This document shows, in pieces, positions 38,301 to 51,286 of a stretch of 64,000 bases of DNA. Made by a program: the position numbers and the translations under genes. The DNA comes from Solenopsis invicta (taxonomy: Eukaryota > Arthropoda > Insecta > Hymenoptera > Formicidae), in NCBI RefSeq assembly GCF_016802725.1, contig NC_052668.1:12407001-12471000 (forward strand). The letters run 5' to 3'. The stretch's first letter is position 1; every line of letters begins with the position of its first letter. Below the pieces are notes generated by a model. That model saw only the letters and a program-made list of their open reading frames with translations. It did no database searches and was not told where the DNA came from.

Positions 38301-41119
38301 TCGTTCCTGAAGAGAATCCAATCCAAGGACCGTTTTTGTGAGAATTATCGTAAATTAATAGTCGAATAACAGCGAGGACTCTAAAAGCATTTAAACTTAT
38401 TTATATTGTTGGTTTATTCATAAGAGCCATAATTTATTTCTATTTTAATAAACACTTCTACAGCAAATTCCTTTCCCGACTTTTCCGTATAACATCACCA
38501 TTTCTATTTTCTCATGATTATATTTGAAATCCATTCGCGTACGTCGTCTCTTATTAACCACAAAATGTGAAGGGAGGGTTCCAAACCGCCACGTCGACGG
38601 AATAACGATCCGCTCTGCTAGAGCTCGAAAATTCATATGGACAGGAAGCCCTTGTTCACATTCTCGAGTCCCACGCAAGATCAGTACGTATTGCTAAAGA
38701 TTAAAATAACATTCGTACTACGTGAATAACAGGAAGACAATAAAATGATAAAATAACAGCAAAAGCTCAAATCGCTAAAATATATAAATATATATATGTA
38801 TATAAAAATAAAACTTATCTTTCTAATTATATTACTTAAAATTGTGCAAATTGCTTTTCATTATCCCAACATTATCGTTTATTCAATAGAATCAACTCTA
38901 AGTGTCAGAAGTTAATTGCAAGACGAAAAAAATATCTTTTTAAACAAACTTCTGCTGGCGCTTTGAAGAACATTTTAAGCATGCGATAAAACTCGTCCGT
39001 ACTTAGCGTTTTATTTCCCGATCAATAAGTTTAAAAGTGAAGAGTCTTCGTATTATAGAGAATTCTGCATTTCTGGCAACACTGGAGAGAAACGACGATC
39101 GACCCTCCCTGATTGCGACGAGACCCCGACGGTGTGCCACGAGGGTTGCCGCTTTCGGTATTGATTGTACGTCGGATGATTCATGGGGTACTCTGGCACG
39201 GTGACCACCCCCGCAATATTCTAAGCAGTAGCTACCAACCCCATGCAAGCCTCGCAGCTTATCCCCGCTGCCGAAGCGGAAGGACACTGGCTGGAAACTA
39301 CATGTCGAGATACGGCAAATGAAGGGCATTATGCAGCCCTAAGTACACTGCAAATGCGAGGAAAAACAAGGTAATGTCCTCTGGAAATCCGCCGGGACAT
39401 CAGCAGGTAGGGTAATATTAACGCTACTGTACAGTGATATCTGAGTTATTCTAATAGTTTAATTCCATACCACATCTATTATCGTATAATCGAATAATTT
39501 GCATAACTACAAAATAAAATCAAATGTCGCAAAGAAGACGCAGTTTCGACTAAAAGCCACTGAAATTAACCCTAGAAATGTTATCGTAGGTGAATTTTCA
39601 TTGGGGTGCAAATTCAAGTTTAGTAAAATTTTTGTCATAAAAATTTGGATAGTTTAAAATAATGTTTGATAAAATGTTTTACATTAAAATAGTATTAGTT
39701 CTGCCATTCTAATATTATTTTATTACATCTAAAAAATTTTATTATACCTTATAATCTGTAAAGTAGAAATATAATTTAATCATTTAATCATTTTTTTAAG
39801 TGTGAAAAAATTCTTAATTAGATAGGTACATTTTCAAAGTAGTATTGACGTCAGAAAGATATGAATATCATTCTAAGATTATATATAAACAAGCTACTTG
39901 GATGTAATTCTTAAATGGCTCTCGCGCAGGTGAAAGCATCAGATTTCAAAAAAAAAGAGAAAAACTTTAAAAACAAAGAAGAAAGACTTTAGAAAAGGTC
40001 TACGATATCAACATCTGAGATGCGAATTCATTAGCGAATCCCTAGAATAGCCAGATGATAATGATGTCGCGATCACAAGTGCCACACCTGCCGCCTAAAG
40101 AATATTAAATTTTGGCACAGGTGCGACGAAACGAACGCCTATAAGTGCAATAAAGTGAACAAGAACTCAATCGCCAAATAAGCTAATGGACATTTCTCGT
40201 TCATTATCGGCAGTTTTATCAAATTTCGTCAAGGTGACGATATTTATTCCGACATTTTTAATACAAATCAAGCCAATTCGTTTTTTTAATTATGTTAATA
40301 AGTCAATCCCCCCGAGAGAACTTAATATGCACGTGCATTATATTCGCGCATGTTTCATTGCGACTAGGGGGAGAAAAAAATATGCTTTAAAAGGCAGCAC
40401 AAGGACTGCAGTTCCCCAGAGAACTGTACATTCGCGGAATTACTAATAATTATACACGCTAATTGTATTGCTAATTTAATATGATTAAATTTCATCAGTT
40501 AGAAAAGTTAAAATTGTTATTTTTTAACGGTTATTTAAAAATGATAAAACATAATAATAAAAGCGACAATAAAATATGACGAAAAAATTTGAAATACTTG
40601 ATATAGGACTTATGTCATACGGTCACGCGAAAAAATCAGAACTTCTCAGTTAAAACTAAGCACGTCTCAATTCTATTTCCGCCGGATATAAGAACTCGTT
40701 CACCTCAAGGCACACAATATCGTACGATCAATCTTTTCCTCAAGCCGCCCTTCTTCCTTTGGGCACTCACCCAAAGAATATTAAAGCCTTTCGCGACTAC
40801 TAGAGAGTGGAGGACGAAGCACATGAGGTCCAGAGGCAGCAGTAACCGACAGAGATCTATTTTTATGATTTTCGAAATGTAGCGGAACACTGGCACGACG
40901 CGCGTATACTTTACATTCCTCCGCGAGCTCTTTCTTCTCGAGAACCTTTCATCGCAAAAATAACGCGCAAAAGCAGACCAAAATCTTTTGATTTTGGTCG
41001 AAGCGGCAGCCTCGCTGCGGTCTTCTAACATCACCGAAACATAAGCTCGAAACATAACTTCAGAATGTTATTGCCTCAATCGTCAACTTTTGTTCCGAAA
41101 TATTATCTACTAAAGTTTA
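35339..41119. other. No gene seen; mainly A/T-rich
   Basis: No TIR pairs were resolved. A GC-rich unit at about 39110-39410 stands out (see findings). Open frames of 60-116 codons have no support. A TA-rich run is at about 38780-38806. Confidence 0.4.
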
Positions 41120-41127
41120 TTTGTCTC

Positions 41128-41903
41128 CAGGGTTGAGAATGTTACCTTAAAAAAGTAACGCGTTATCGTTACCGTTATTTGAAAAGTAATGATTCGTTAC
41201 TTTTTCATCACTTTTTTGTAATGGCGTAGCCATTAAATTTTAAAACTACATTATGTGATATAATAAATGTTGAATGTAATAATATAATAAATATTAAAAC
41301 TCTCTGAGCTATTCTGTATACAGGGTGTTCATTAATGGTTGTACCCACTTTTTACCATAGGAGCATGATTTACCGACGGATATGTATTTCTAACATATTA
41401 TATTAGAAATAACAAATGCGTGCTCCTATGGTAAAACGTGGGGACAACCATTAATGAACAGCCTGTATAGAGCAAACAATTTTCTTGTATTAAACCTATC
41501 TAATAATTTGTTTAATTCTTTATTTTTCTAGTATATTCATTTTTAAAAGAATTTAGACATTAAATTTCCTTGATATTAATTTCATTAATTACAAAGAACG
41601 CATTCCAATAACCACTGAATATACTGAAAATGTAAAATATAATTTGTAATGGAAGTTACTCAATATCGACAGCGACCATCAGAATACAGCCCAGCATATA
41701 AAGTAGGTACTATATCGAAATAGTCTATTCAATCACACGTTCTATTGAATAGGTATAAAAAATAATAGAAAATTAATAATTAAATTCGTTACCATTATAT
41801 AAAAATGTAACGATGTTACATACGGAAAAAAGTAACGATTGTTATCGAGAAAAATGAACGAAAACGGTTGTTGTTGCAAGTAACACGTTATTTCCGAACT
41901 GTG
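41128..41903. mobile_element. hAT-like remnant (776 bp) with nested MITE
   Basis: The left end CAGGGTTGAGAATGTTACC and the reverse complement of the right end (CACAGTTCGGAAATAACG) are imperfect TIRs of the hAT type. The flanks TTTGTCTC (41120-41127) and TTTATCTC (41904-41911) match at 7 of 8 bases, as expected for the 8-bp hAT target duplication. Subterminal GTAACG/CGTTAC words are repeated at both ends, also typical. No transposase frame remains. Confidence 0.6.
41321..41465. mobile_element. Mariner-like MITE (145 bp) inside the hAT remnant
   Basis: TIRs CAGGGTGTTCATTAATGG and its mirror are about 30 bp, flanked by TATA on both sides (41317-41320 and 41466-41469), consistent with TA-target insertion. 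Further pairing (ACCATAGGAGCA, TATTTCTAA) extends nearly to the centre, so almost the whole element folds into a hairpin. A solitary similar terminus, TATACAGGGTGTGTC, is at about 42333-42347. Confidence 0.75.
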
Positions 41904-43050
41904 TTTATCTCTTAATTCTTCTAAGTTTTTTCTAAACAACCGCAATATACGATTCTTGCGATGTATAATTCCCGTTGAGTTTCATCAATCTTCACCTACA
42001 ATCTCTATCCGACGTCGCGTGCGCGCTCGTACGCGAGTACACGCGCACCGAGTACACGCGCACCGAACGTACGAGCCCCGGCACTTTCACTCGTCCACCT
42101 CTTTCCCCGGATTTCTACGGTGAAAATAACGGCACTGGTGTATGGCGCCGCAGATATTTGGCACAGACCTGAGAGAGAAAGAGAGAGAGAGACGAAAGAG
42201 CGTTTCTATACCCCGTCGCTCCCTCTCTCGACGTGCTACACATGTGCAAGTATCGGCGCTCGTCTGGCACATCTGGTCGCACATTCAAGGCCGGACAATC
42301 AACTTTGCGTAAAAGGAACCTCTTCGTACGCTATACAGGGTGTGTCACCAGCTAGTAGGATTGACCTGAAAATCCTGACAACGATTCTCTATGCTCTTCG
42401 AGGGTGCACCCGAACGAGGGCAAGAAGATAATGATGATTTAATGACGTGAATCCCTTTTGATTAATTTCGTCGTACTAGAGAACCTGTTAAACTTTCTAC
42501 ACAGTAATATCTTTTGCTTCCTCAAGATATCGTTTCTTGCAATTCACCCGTTAAATAGAAAAAAGTTTTTAAATCTCGGTTCCTACACAGTAGAAAACAT
42601 TTTATTTTTATAATAGAATATTTGTTAAAAATTTTGTGTGGAATTTCTAACATAGCTGAGTGATGATTTAATATAATATGATTGTTATTTAAATATTTTA
42701 TGTTAAATTGATATTTAACATTTCTTAATGTCAAAATAATACAATTTATAAGTAAACAAATAACATAAATATATGTATAATAGTTTTGAAAACGTTAATT
42801 CTAAGGTAAATGATAAATAATGTTAAACTCTTGAAATTGTCAATGATAAATCAAGTTTCTTTTTTTTTTAAATTACCAGCTTAATTTTAAATTCATGATC
42901 TTGAACACCAACTATGTAGAAGTTTGAATCATCTATAGCATTTTTCAATTCTTTCATTGCCAATACCTTTATGAACAAACACAATTTAAGAAAGGTATTG
43001 TATTTATAAAATGGTAGCATAATTTAAAGTTGCGATGCTCCGTAATATTA

Positions 43051-43180
43051 CACGAAAAGAACAATATTGTTAAAATACAAATCTGAAAATAATGATGTTG
43101 AATCATTAAAAAGTTATATTGGACATTCGAGCTAATTGCTAAAATATTAAAACTGCAGTAATATCAGTTTTGGGAGGATA
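43051..43180. repeat. Partial family F repeat (copy 2)
   Basis: Begins CACGAAAAGAACAATATTG and contains TATATTGGACATTCGAGC and GCAGTAATATCAG, matching the interior of the element at 2559-2794 in the same order. The opposite terminus was not found. Confidence 0.5.
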
Positions 43181-44335
43181 AAATACTGCAGAACTTTATA
43201 TTTTCCTCTCTTAAAAATTCTCTTAAACTTTATCCGCCCAAAAAGTTTCCTGTGAATAACCAAAAAATGTGTTCCTACATTTCGGGAAAAATCCTCCAAT
43301 CTGGCAACTCTGACAATTATTACATCTCCCGTTATCAAACATCTTTATTTCAAATGTTGCCACAATATATTCATGTTATCAATAACAATAACAAGCTGTG
43401 CAAAGGTAGAACAAAACTTGTTTTTGTTCTGAAATACTGCGCTATTGCCCATGAGTAATATTACGCGGCATTATTCAGTGGAGGATATCACTTGGTATTC
43501 GCAACTTTGAACGCTTGATTGTACGAAGTGCTCATCGAAGTGTTTCATCGAAAGCTACGAGAGATCAAATTTGCATCGTTTATTTACGTGCCATCCGAGG
43601 TTCCCGAAGGGATCTGCCGATAATGATCGCTCCAATGAACGACTTGGTCGTCGCGAATCCGTATTATACCCCAGCGTCGGGTAAACAAGTTCCCTCAACA
43701 AAGAGCGCCGACGAATGACAACGCGTTTACGTGGAGACGTGCAATGAATGCGAAATCCGCATAAGAAGCTAGCTATCGAAAACAAAGCAAGGAAGTAGCG
43801 AGTGAATACGCTTTGAATACGCTTAGCGCCTCTCGGTAGCTTCGCGGCTCTTTCGCGACATTTTTCTAACGTGTCAGAAGTAAATGACAAATGATTGTCA
43901 TATAGATAACAATGTACAGGCGACGTAATGATGTGAATGAATTGGAATTTTCTTTGCCAACGCTTTTAAATGTTTATAGAGGAAAACTCGCAAGTCGAAA
44001 TTTTTCAAGTCTCTGACATTCGTCATTGAAATGTCAACGGATTTTTCGGAACACCCTATAGAAGCTGCACGTCGCGAAGGATTGCTTCAATCGATGAAAT
44101 TGATGTATATAGAGGATAGATTCTCAAGATATTGGCAATTCGACGATTGTTTCTCCTGTTACAACCGGTTGCGTCAGCGCGGCATTGTACGAAAAAATTG
44201 CGCAACGCTCCCGAAGGCTGTCGATTTCTCACGTAAATCTCGCTTTTCTTTTCCGCACTAACGCAGTAGTATCGCACGTCACGGATCATTACACTTGCAA
44301 AAGCTGTCGGCGTATCGACTTCTCGTTATCGCGTC

Positions 44336-44380
44336 GCGATGCGATGCGATGCGATGCGATGTGATGCGATGCGATGCGAT
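44336..44380. repeat. (GCGAT)n pentanucleotide array
   Basis: Nine tandem GCGAT units, one changed to GTGAT. Confidence 0.9.
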
Positions 44381-46182
44381 GCGGTGGTAGGTAGTCACTC
44401 GAACCGTTCGAACTGTGCGATATCGAATACGGGTCGAGTCGTGTGTGAAGCGAACAAAGCTACGGAGTTTCGAAACTATCGCGCCGTCGCGTCGGTTAAG
44501 CCGCCGCAACGAGGAGCTCGATCGGATGGTTAAATCCTCATGCCTTGATGTCGTACCCTGGTTCCGGCATACTTTGGCTTCGATATAACGTTACCTTAAA
44601 AAAAAAAAAGTCAACGGCGCACGTACGCAAACGAGAGCTCAGCTCTTTTATTATAGCCCTAATTGAATCATGCCTTAATCGACGTGAATCATGCACTACA
44701 CGGAGCTGCCTTCTAAAATATATCGTCCTCCTCTTTCCTAGTGCAACGCTTCGGTTAATTATTAATTATCGGTCGGCATGTCGGCTGTAATCCACGGTTT
44801 AAACTAAACGATAGCTTATCTCTTGCGAAGGTGTTCGAAGAAACAATCTCGGCAATATCCTTACCTCGACCCTATCTCAACGACCCACTTTGTTTATGCC
44901 TCTTTTTTTTTTTCCTTTCAAACTTTTCACACACGAGCTTTACACGGTTCTCGGACAAATGGGTAGCGAGAAGGAAGTCCCGGCCTCTTACTCGGACAAG
45001 TTTTTACCAGCGTTAAGTAGAAGATAACGCTTGTAATTAAGCCCCCGCGGGTTACCACAGCGGCATGTTTCTCTATCCGCGTTATTATCGTAAGACTCAT
45101 GAACGGGCCCGAACGACCGCGGGCACTCGCTGTTATTACAGCCTGTTAGCGACTCTGTCCCAATCAGAGCGTCTATAATGCGCGTCTTAAGTATAATCCA
45201 GTTCAAGTAGAAATGATTCCGGGACGGTTCCGAACCCGATTGTTCGACGGAGTCAAGTCGGTCGACCGGGGGAGAGCAGCGTGATCGTAATTACCGCCTC
45301 GTCGTCCGTGAGGATCCTCCATCTATTTTGTCGTGTCGAATTATAGACGCTCGCAGGTATAGAGAAGAGTACTTAACCCACGACAAAAGCGGAAACCTGT
45401 CGATCGGTCTTCTTATAGCGTGTACGTTGTGTTTTCAGCTCGATTCTTTGGTTTAACTTTGCCCGTAAGCCGTAAGAAGGATATCGCGACCGTTGCGCTG
45501 CTGATCTGTCGTAAGTACACGAGAAACAGAGGGATTTTGGCCTTAGAGGTCATTGGACGGACGTCTTCCTCCAACGACGGGATAAAACGTTAATTCGATG
45601 CTTCCTGCTCGGCTGAAACCGAGATTTCACTGAGGCGATTTCAGCTCCTTCTCCTCTTCGCGGTGTTACATAAGAACATAAGTCGCGAGATATCTCTCCT
45701 TGAGTTCCGTACGCTCGGATCTTTTCGCTTTACCTCAAAGCCGCTTGATCTTCGGAGATAAACGCAATTTGATTCTTACATGTAGCGTATTTAGACGTTA
45801 TATAACGCAAAACACGCACACAGATAATTCTTATTCATTCTTCAATACTGAAAATAACTTCTAATAAGCGTTTCATCATTGTTAAAAATATTTGTTGGTT
45901 TTGCCGTACAGCATAGATACACTTTGTAGTTTTATATTTTTCACATAGCGCCTTTCTAATTAACGTACAGCGTAAATTGAAAAAAAAATAGGATAAATTT
46001 GGAGGAAAGAAATTTTCACCGTACACGCGGCGAATCGAGAAAGTTTTTAATGATTCAAATTCGAATATGCACCATATTCTCGTGGAAGTTTCAAGGGTCG
46101 TTCGAGAGGGCAAACTGCCAACTACGATCGCGAGTTGGGAACAAAATTCCAGCCGTGACAGCACACCCAACACGAAGACCGA

Positions 46183-46211
46183 GTCTCTCTCTCTCTCTCT
46201 CTCTCTTTCTC
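46183..46211. repeat. (CT)n microsatellite
   Basis: About 14 CT units with one CTTT interruption near the end. Confidence 0.85.
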
Positions 46212-49200
46212 TCCATTCCAACCCGTGGCATGTAGGATTATGCATATTTGCAGGGCTCAAAGGGTCGTTCGAGAGGGAATCGGAATCGAGAGACCTGCGT
46301 TTACTATGAAAACAGGTATACACGAGTCGTGCGTCGTCGCGAGATAACCGGTTCCGGGCGGTGTACATTTGCCGAAACGCCTTAATTACCAGGACCGCCG
46401 CCGTGCCGTGTGTACATCCTCTCGTTCGCGCTTCTTCGTCCAGCCTCTTTTAACCAAACACTGTTAGCGGGAATCCGTTAATACCGCGCCAATGGTGGAT
46501 ATCGGATAAACGCAGCCCGAGCTATATCTGTCACGCTCGGTAAATCATCGCTCGGTAAACTACTTAGACGCGAGACAATAAAACCTGCTCGGTAAAATGA
46601 GCGCGCAGGCAAACGCGCGTAAATTACGCTCTCGATACTAATCTGTCGTAACGCGCGATACGATTAATAAAATCGCATGACTGATGGATAGCCCGAGGCA
46701 TACGCTCTCAATCTATCGCGGGTGAGCGGGGGAGGGGGGCAACGTTCGCCCCGTCGTCGCCCAATTTCGCGAAACGTATCTCGCATCTATAAACTCCACC
46801 GGGAGTTTTTTCTTTCACGCGGAGAAATTAATTAATTATTAGCAGCCGTTAATTACGCGGCAGTAACTAAACATCAACTTTTTGCTATCTGCATCTGGCG
46901 TGAGTTTCCAATTTTCGTTATCGCCGTTTAAGTAAATCGCGGACGAGATAATTTTCGAGCGAGTTTCCACGAGCGACACGTATATACATATAAGCTCCGT
47001 GAGATAATTATATGCGATAAAAAAAAATATACCGAATTGTTCTTTGTTGATTATTGATGATAACAATCGCGCAACTTAATGTGCCCAACTAGAAACTCGA
47101 ATAAATGCGAGTGCATTTTAACAGCGGCATATATATAATATATTGTCGTTAAATCGATATGTAATTATATCAGACGTTGTTCGCAGTTCATCGCTCTCCT
47201 GAACTGTCTCTCTTTGACCTTTTAGCAATATATCTTGAGCTTAATCCGCGTACATAATTTCTGAAAATTAGCGTAAGTGGTTAATTATGTAAAGTGGTAT
47301 TCTATAAAAACCTAAATGAATAGAGGGTAATTAAAACCGCTAAGTAAATGAGATAATTTGATAATTCATCAATGATAAAAGTAAGAGTTAGGTCGATGAA
47401 AGTCGATGATTACTCGCTTCTATATTATAAACTGTTAAAAATACTATATAACATTAATTAATATGTAAAGACATAGTTACAATGTGTGTATTAAATGTAA
47501 CCGTTACTTATCTCGTTCCTCACATACGCGTAAAAGTAGATAATATACTTATATAACAAAAATATGCTTCTGCATAAAATATAATTTGTATTATTTATTA
47601 TAGATTTAAGCTTTCGCAAGACTCGTAGACAAAAGTCAAAAGTTCAGTCACGTGGAATCCGCGAGACCTTGAATTAAAAATCTTTCAGATTCAGTAAAAA
47701 TGCAATCTTATTTTTTTTCCTTTTTTTATTGCATTGTTCACAAGAACACAACACTGGTGCTATGTTTTTCGAAAAAATTTTAATTACACCTGGAAAATTC
47801 CACGTAACTTGCGGAAGGTTAACTCTCTGAGATCCAATCGGAGATTTAAAGACCCAAGCAAATTTTCAATTTTAAATTATTCATTAGATAGTCAAACGGA
47901 AAGGTTCCTCTTTCTAAAAAAAAAAGTTGTTGGCAGTGAGGACTTATTGGTCAAGTATCACCGTATTTCGTCAGTCGTGTGTCGTACGACAGGTGAAAAT
48001 CAAACGTGTTTATTAGTGTTTCCGACTGAGCCAAAGTTGCATTTTTTGTCAGTAAGTGAATCATGTTGTTTGCTGTTTTGCTTAACTTTAAAATGTAAAA
48101 AATTGTTTCTATTACAATAAATATAGAATTTCAGAACAAAATCATATTAAAATGACAGAACATTTTGCAGAAGAAATTCTATCTTCTTAGAAATATGTTA
48201 AAATGTAATCAGTGTTGATAAAATGACTTACTTAAAAACTTTTTAGCAGTTTTATAATAAAATACTGATTTTCTTTGCAAAAAGTAATTTTTTCCAATTT
48301 TATATTACTTTTTCCCTATTTTCTATAAATCAAAATTACTGATCTTCATGCTATCAAGTAATAATACTTTTTTGAAGCAGGCATCATTGCACTATTTTTT
48401 CTTGTAAGTATTCAGAAAGGTTTTTTTGTTATGTATAACACAGTTATGAATTTCTTAGATCGACAATAAATTTTACTGATACTGTCTCAATTCGAACACG
48501 TATAAAAAAATAACTAACATTTCGGAACAAACAATTGTAAAATAGCATTTTGGAATGTACTAGAACTTTTTTTAATTTTTTAGAGCCCAAAATCACTTTC
48601 AAAAACTCTATCAGACATAAGTCTCCAAACTTAATATTTCTAGGAAATGTTCAGTTAGCTTTTGAACATAAACTCTGACACATTAACGACCAACGACCGT
48701 AGGCAAATGCAAAAATCGAGCACCATGTCAATGCTTTAATCCATTTTCTTAAAAGATGCGCTAAGCTGTATCATAGAAAATTCTCTTTCATCAACTACCG
48801 TTCCGTATTGCATTTACTCCTTCGTATGCAGAATTTATTACCGTTTCATCACGTTTCCCATGTAAAGTCCAATCCACAAGGAAAAAAAATTCAACAAGGA
48901 TACAGTATAGATAAACGTGCTCGCAGTAATCAGATCGTGCTATATACACATACGTTTAATTTTCGTCATCATACTTTCGAGATTTCACGTGGCAAGTAAA
49001 TGGACCGGATTTGATTCTGTTCGTTACGCGTTAATTGCGTTACGTAATTTTGCGCAACGTTCGCTCCATATATCGATCGCGATAAATAGAAAAACATCAC
49101 GAACGACGCCTGCAATCTACGATTTGCGCAAAAAAAAAGTGTACTGACGAATGTGGCGCAAACATCGAAATTCGTTCCTCGGCATTTCTATTAAAAGTGA

Positions 49201-49505
49201 AGCTAAAAATATGTTCAAGTATCACGAGTGCACCCCTGCCGTCAAGATCGAAAGATTATCAGTAATAATTATCTGAAAATTTCCATCGGAAACGCGAAGA
49301 GATCGAGAATCGGGGATCGTAAATTCCTACGGCTGTAGAAATCAATTCGATTCGCGGGCGAGGTCAAGGATCGGTACGATTTAGTTGGCTGACACTATGA
49401 TTAGAGAAACAGCGAGGCCACGAGTCTCGTGCACGTTGATTCGAGCTACGACAGCGTTCGCGAGGTTCATAGTGCAGCGAACGGTTTACCGTTTCTTGCC
49501 CGTCA

Positions 49506-49529
49506 TCTCTCTCTCTCTCTCTCTCTCTC
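49506..49529. repeat. (CT)n microsatellite
   Basis: Twelve CT units. Confidence 0.85.
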
Positions 49530-51286
49530 GGCGCGTTCCTTGTTTTTCTGTCCGATCTGCCGCTCGCTCTTACATTGTAGTCGAGCGCCGCGCAGTACGC
49601 GCCATAGAGAACGATACGTTCTGCTCTCTCGCTTCGATTCCCGCTCTAGGCGGCGGGCTCTCTCAGCTGGCCGCGCTCTATTCACGTGTATTACCGAGAG
49701 ACGAGGAGATTACCAGCTCGGGGCTGTGACTCATTCGTATAGCACACACCATGGAAGCCGTTGCCGCGATAATCCTCTCCAGTTTCTCCGGCCCGATGTT
49801 GCCAGATCAGTGGAATCCTGCAGGACGTTGGAGTTCACCGGACCCCAGTTAAATGCACAAAAGTCTCTAATAACACGGATGTAAACGAAAATCTTTGAAA
49901 AAATACATTTAATATTCGAGCCCATCTAAAATTATTATTTCGTAGAGTTTAAATTAAACAAAAAAAAAGGGTTGTAAAAGAAAGTTTCTTTTTAAGTTGG
50001 CAATGAGATGTTTGAGTTTTGCTTCTACACTTGTCGATTTAACGGGGAGTAAAAGCGTGTTATGCCCGGTATAATCGATGGTTGCCCTCTCGCATTAACT
50101 TCGGAAAACGTGCTCGAAACCATTTGAAGCACGCGGATTCCGCGATGCTCTCTTGTTCGCGAGACTAGCCTCTTCCCCGGCAGACCCCCTCCTCTTAACG
50201 GACGTATCTTAACGACGTAGGTCACAGAGGCCAAAGAAGCAGTCCATTACTCCGTATCTCCGTGAAGAAATTACTTGCACGGGAAAAACATGACGTCTCT
50301 TATTCCCGGCGACGATGAACGACGTTCAACATTACCCGCAACCTCGAAGCAGCGCACCGGGAAGCGTGATCGCCGCTCCTTGCTTCGTGAAAGATCGGCG
50401 AGTTTCATTCACAAAAAGAGAAGGGGGGGGGGATGACAAACTGTTCCCCTCAAAATATTGAATTTTAGCTGGATATACAGAGAGTACAAGTGTATTTCGA
50501 TTTCTCGAAACATTTTCCCCTTTCCAAAAAGTTGATGCTAAATTAGTCAATCTCGCAGACAAAAGATGACTTGGTAGATCTGAAATGTTCAGTACGAATT
50601 CTGCGAGCATGTAAATGCGACATTGGACGCTGAAGTGTTAATCTCGATCTGTCAGTGAAACTTAAACCGGAGACGCGCGAGCTCTATCGCGATAGTTTAT
50701 TTAGACGGTATGCAAACTCGAATGCGCGTATTTATCTGAGCTGGCAGATAAAGCGTGGCGCGCGTCTCTCTCTTGGCATGGCTCGCGATAAAAATTTCTA
50801 TTCCACGCGCGTAACCACATAAACAGCAGCGATAACAAGGTACCGACGATTACGTATGTCAAAACGGAGAATATTGGATAACGATAGGTAGAAACCAAAC
50901 AAGAGCGCGCACGCACAGGAACGATCGCGAAATTAATTTACGAATGAGATATTTACGAGCGCCGAGAAAACTTTTAATTCCACCGTCTCGAAAGGCGCGC
51001 GTGTCTTGTTTGCGATGCGCGTCTCGCGGTACACGCGATGACGAATAGTAGCGGCATTGTTACATCATGCCGAAAAATATTCCATTTCAGATGTCTACAT
51101 TAAAAAAAAGCGAGAAAGAAAGAAAGAAAAATCTGGAAAACAAAGTCAAGACTATGATTGTCATCTTTAGTTAGAGTCCGAGTTGAAATATTAGACAATT
51201 TGCATGCCATACATTTTATGACAAAATAAATTTACGTATCCATATAATTTGAATAATCAGAGTTATTGATATATATATTTAGATAA

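Larger units (their letters stand above)
41912..51286. other. No gene seen
   Basis: Mixed A/T-rich and CpG-rich patches. It holds a partial family F repeat near 43.1 kb, a GCGAT pentamer array, CT microsatellites at about 46183-46211 and 49506-49529, and GA at 42175-42192. The longest frames (177 codons minus at 45835-46368; 128 codons plus at 47734-48120; 151 codons plus at 49429-49884) show no domain or splice support. Confidence 0.4.

Noticed and set aside
47734..48120. Plus-strand frame of 128 codons in A/T-rich DNA
   Set aside because: Longer than expected for its composition, but no motif, splice site context or repeat-family link was found, so I do not call it a gene.
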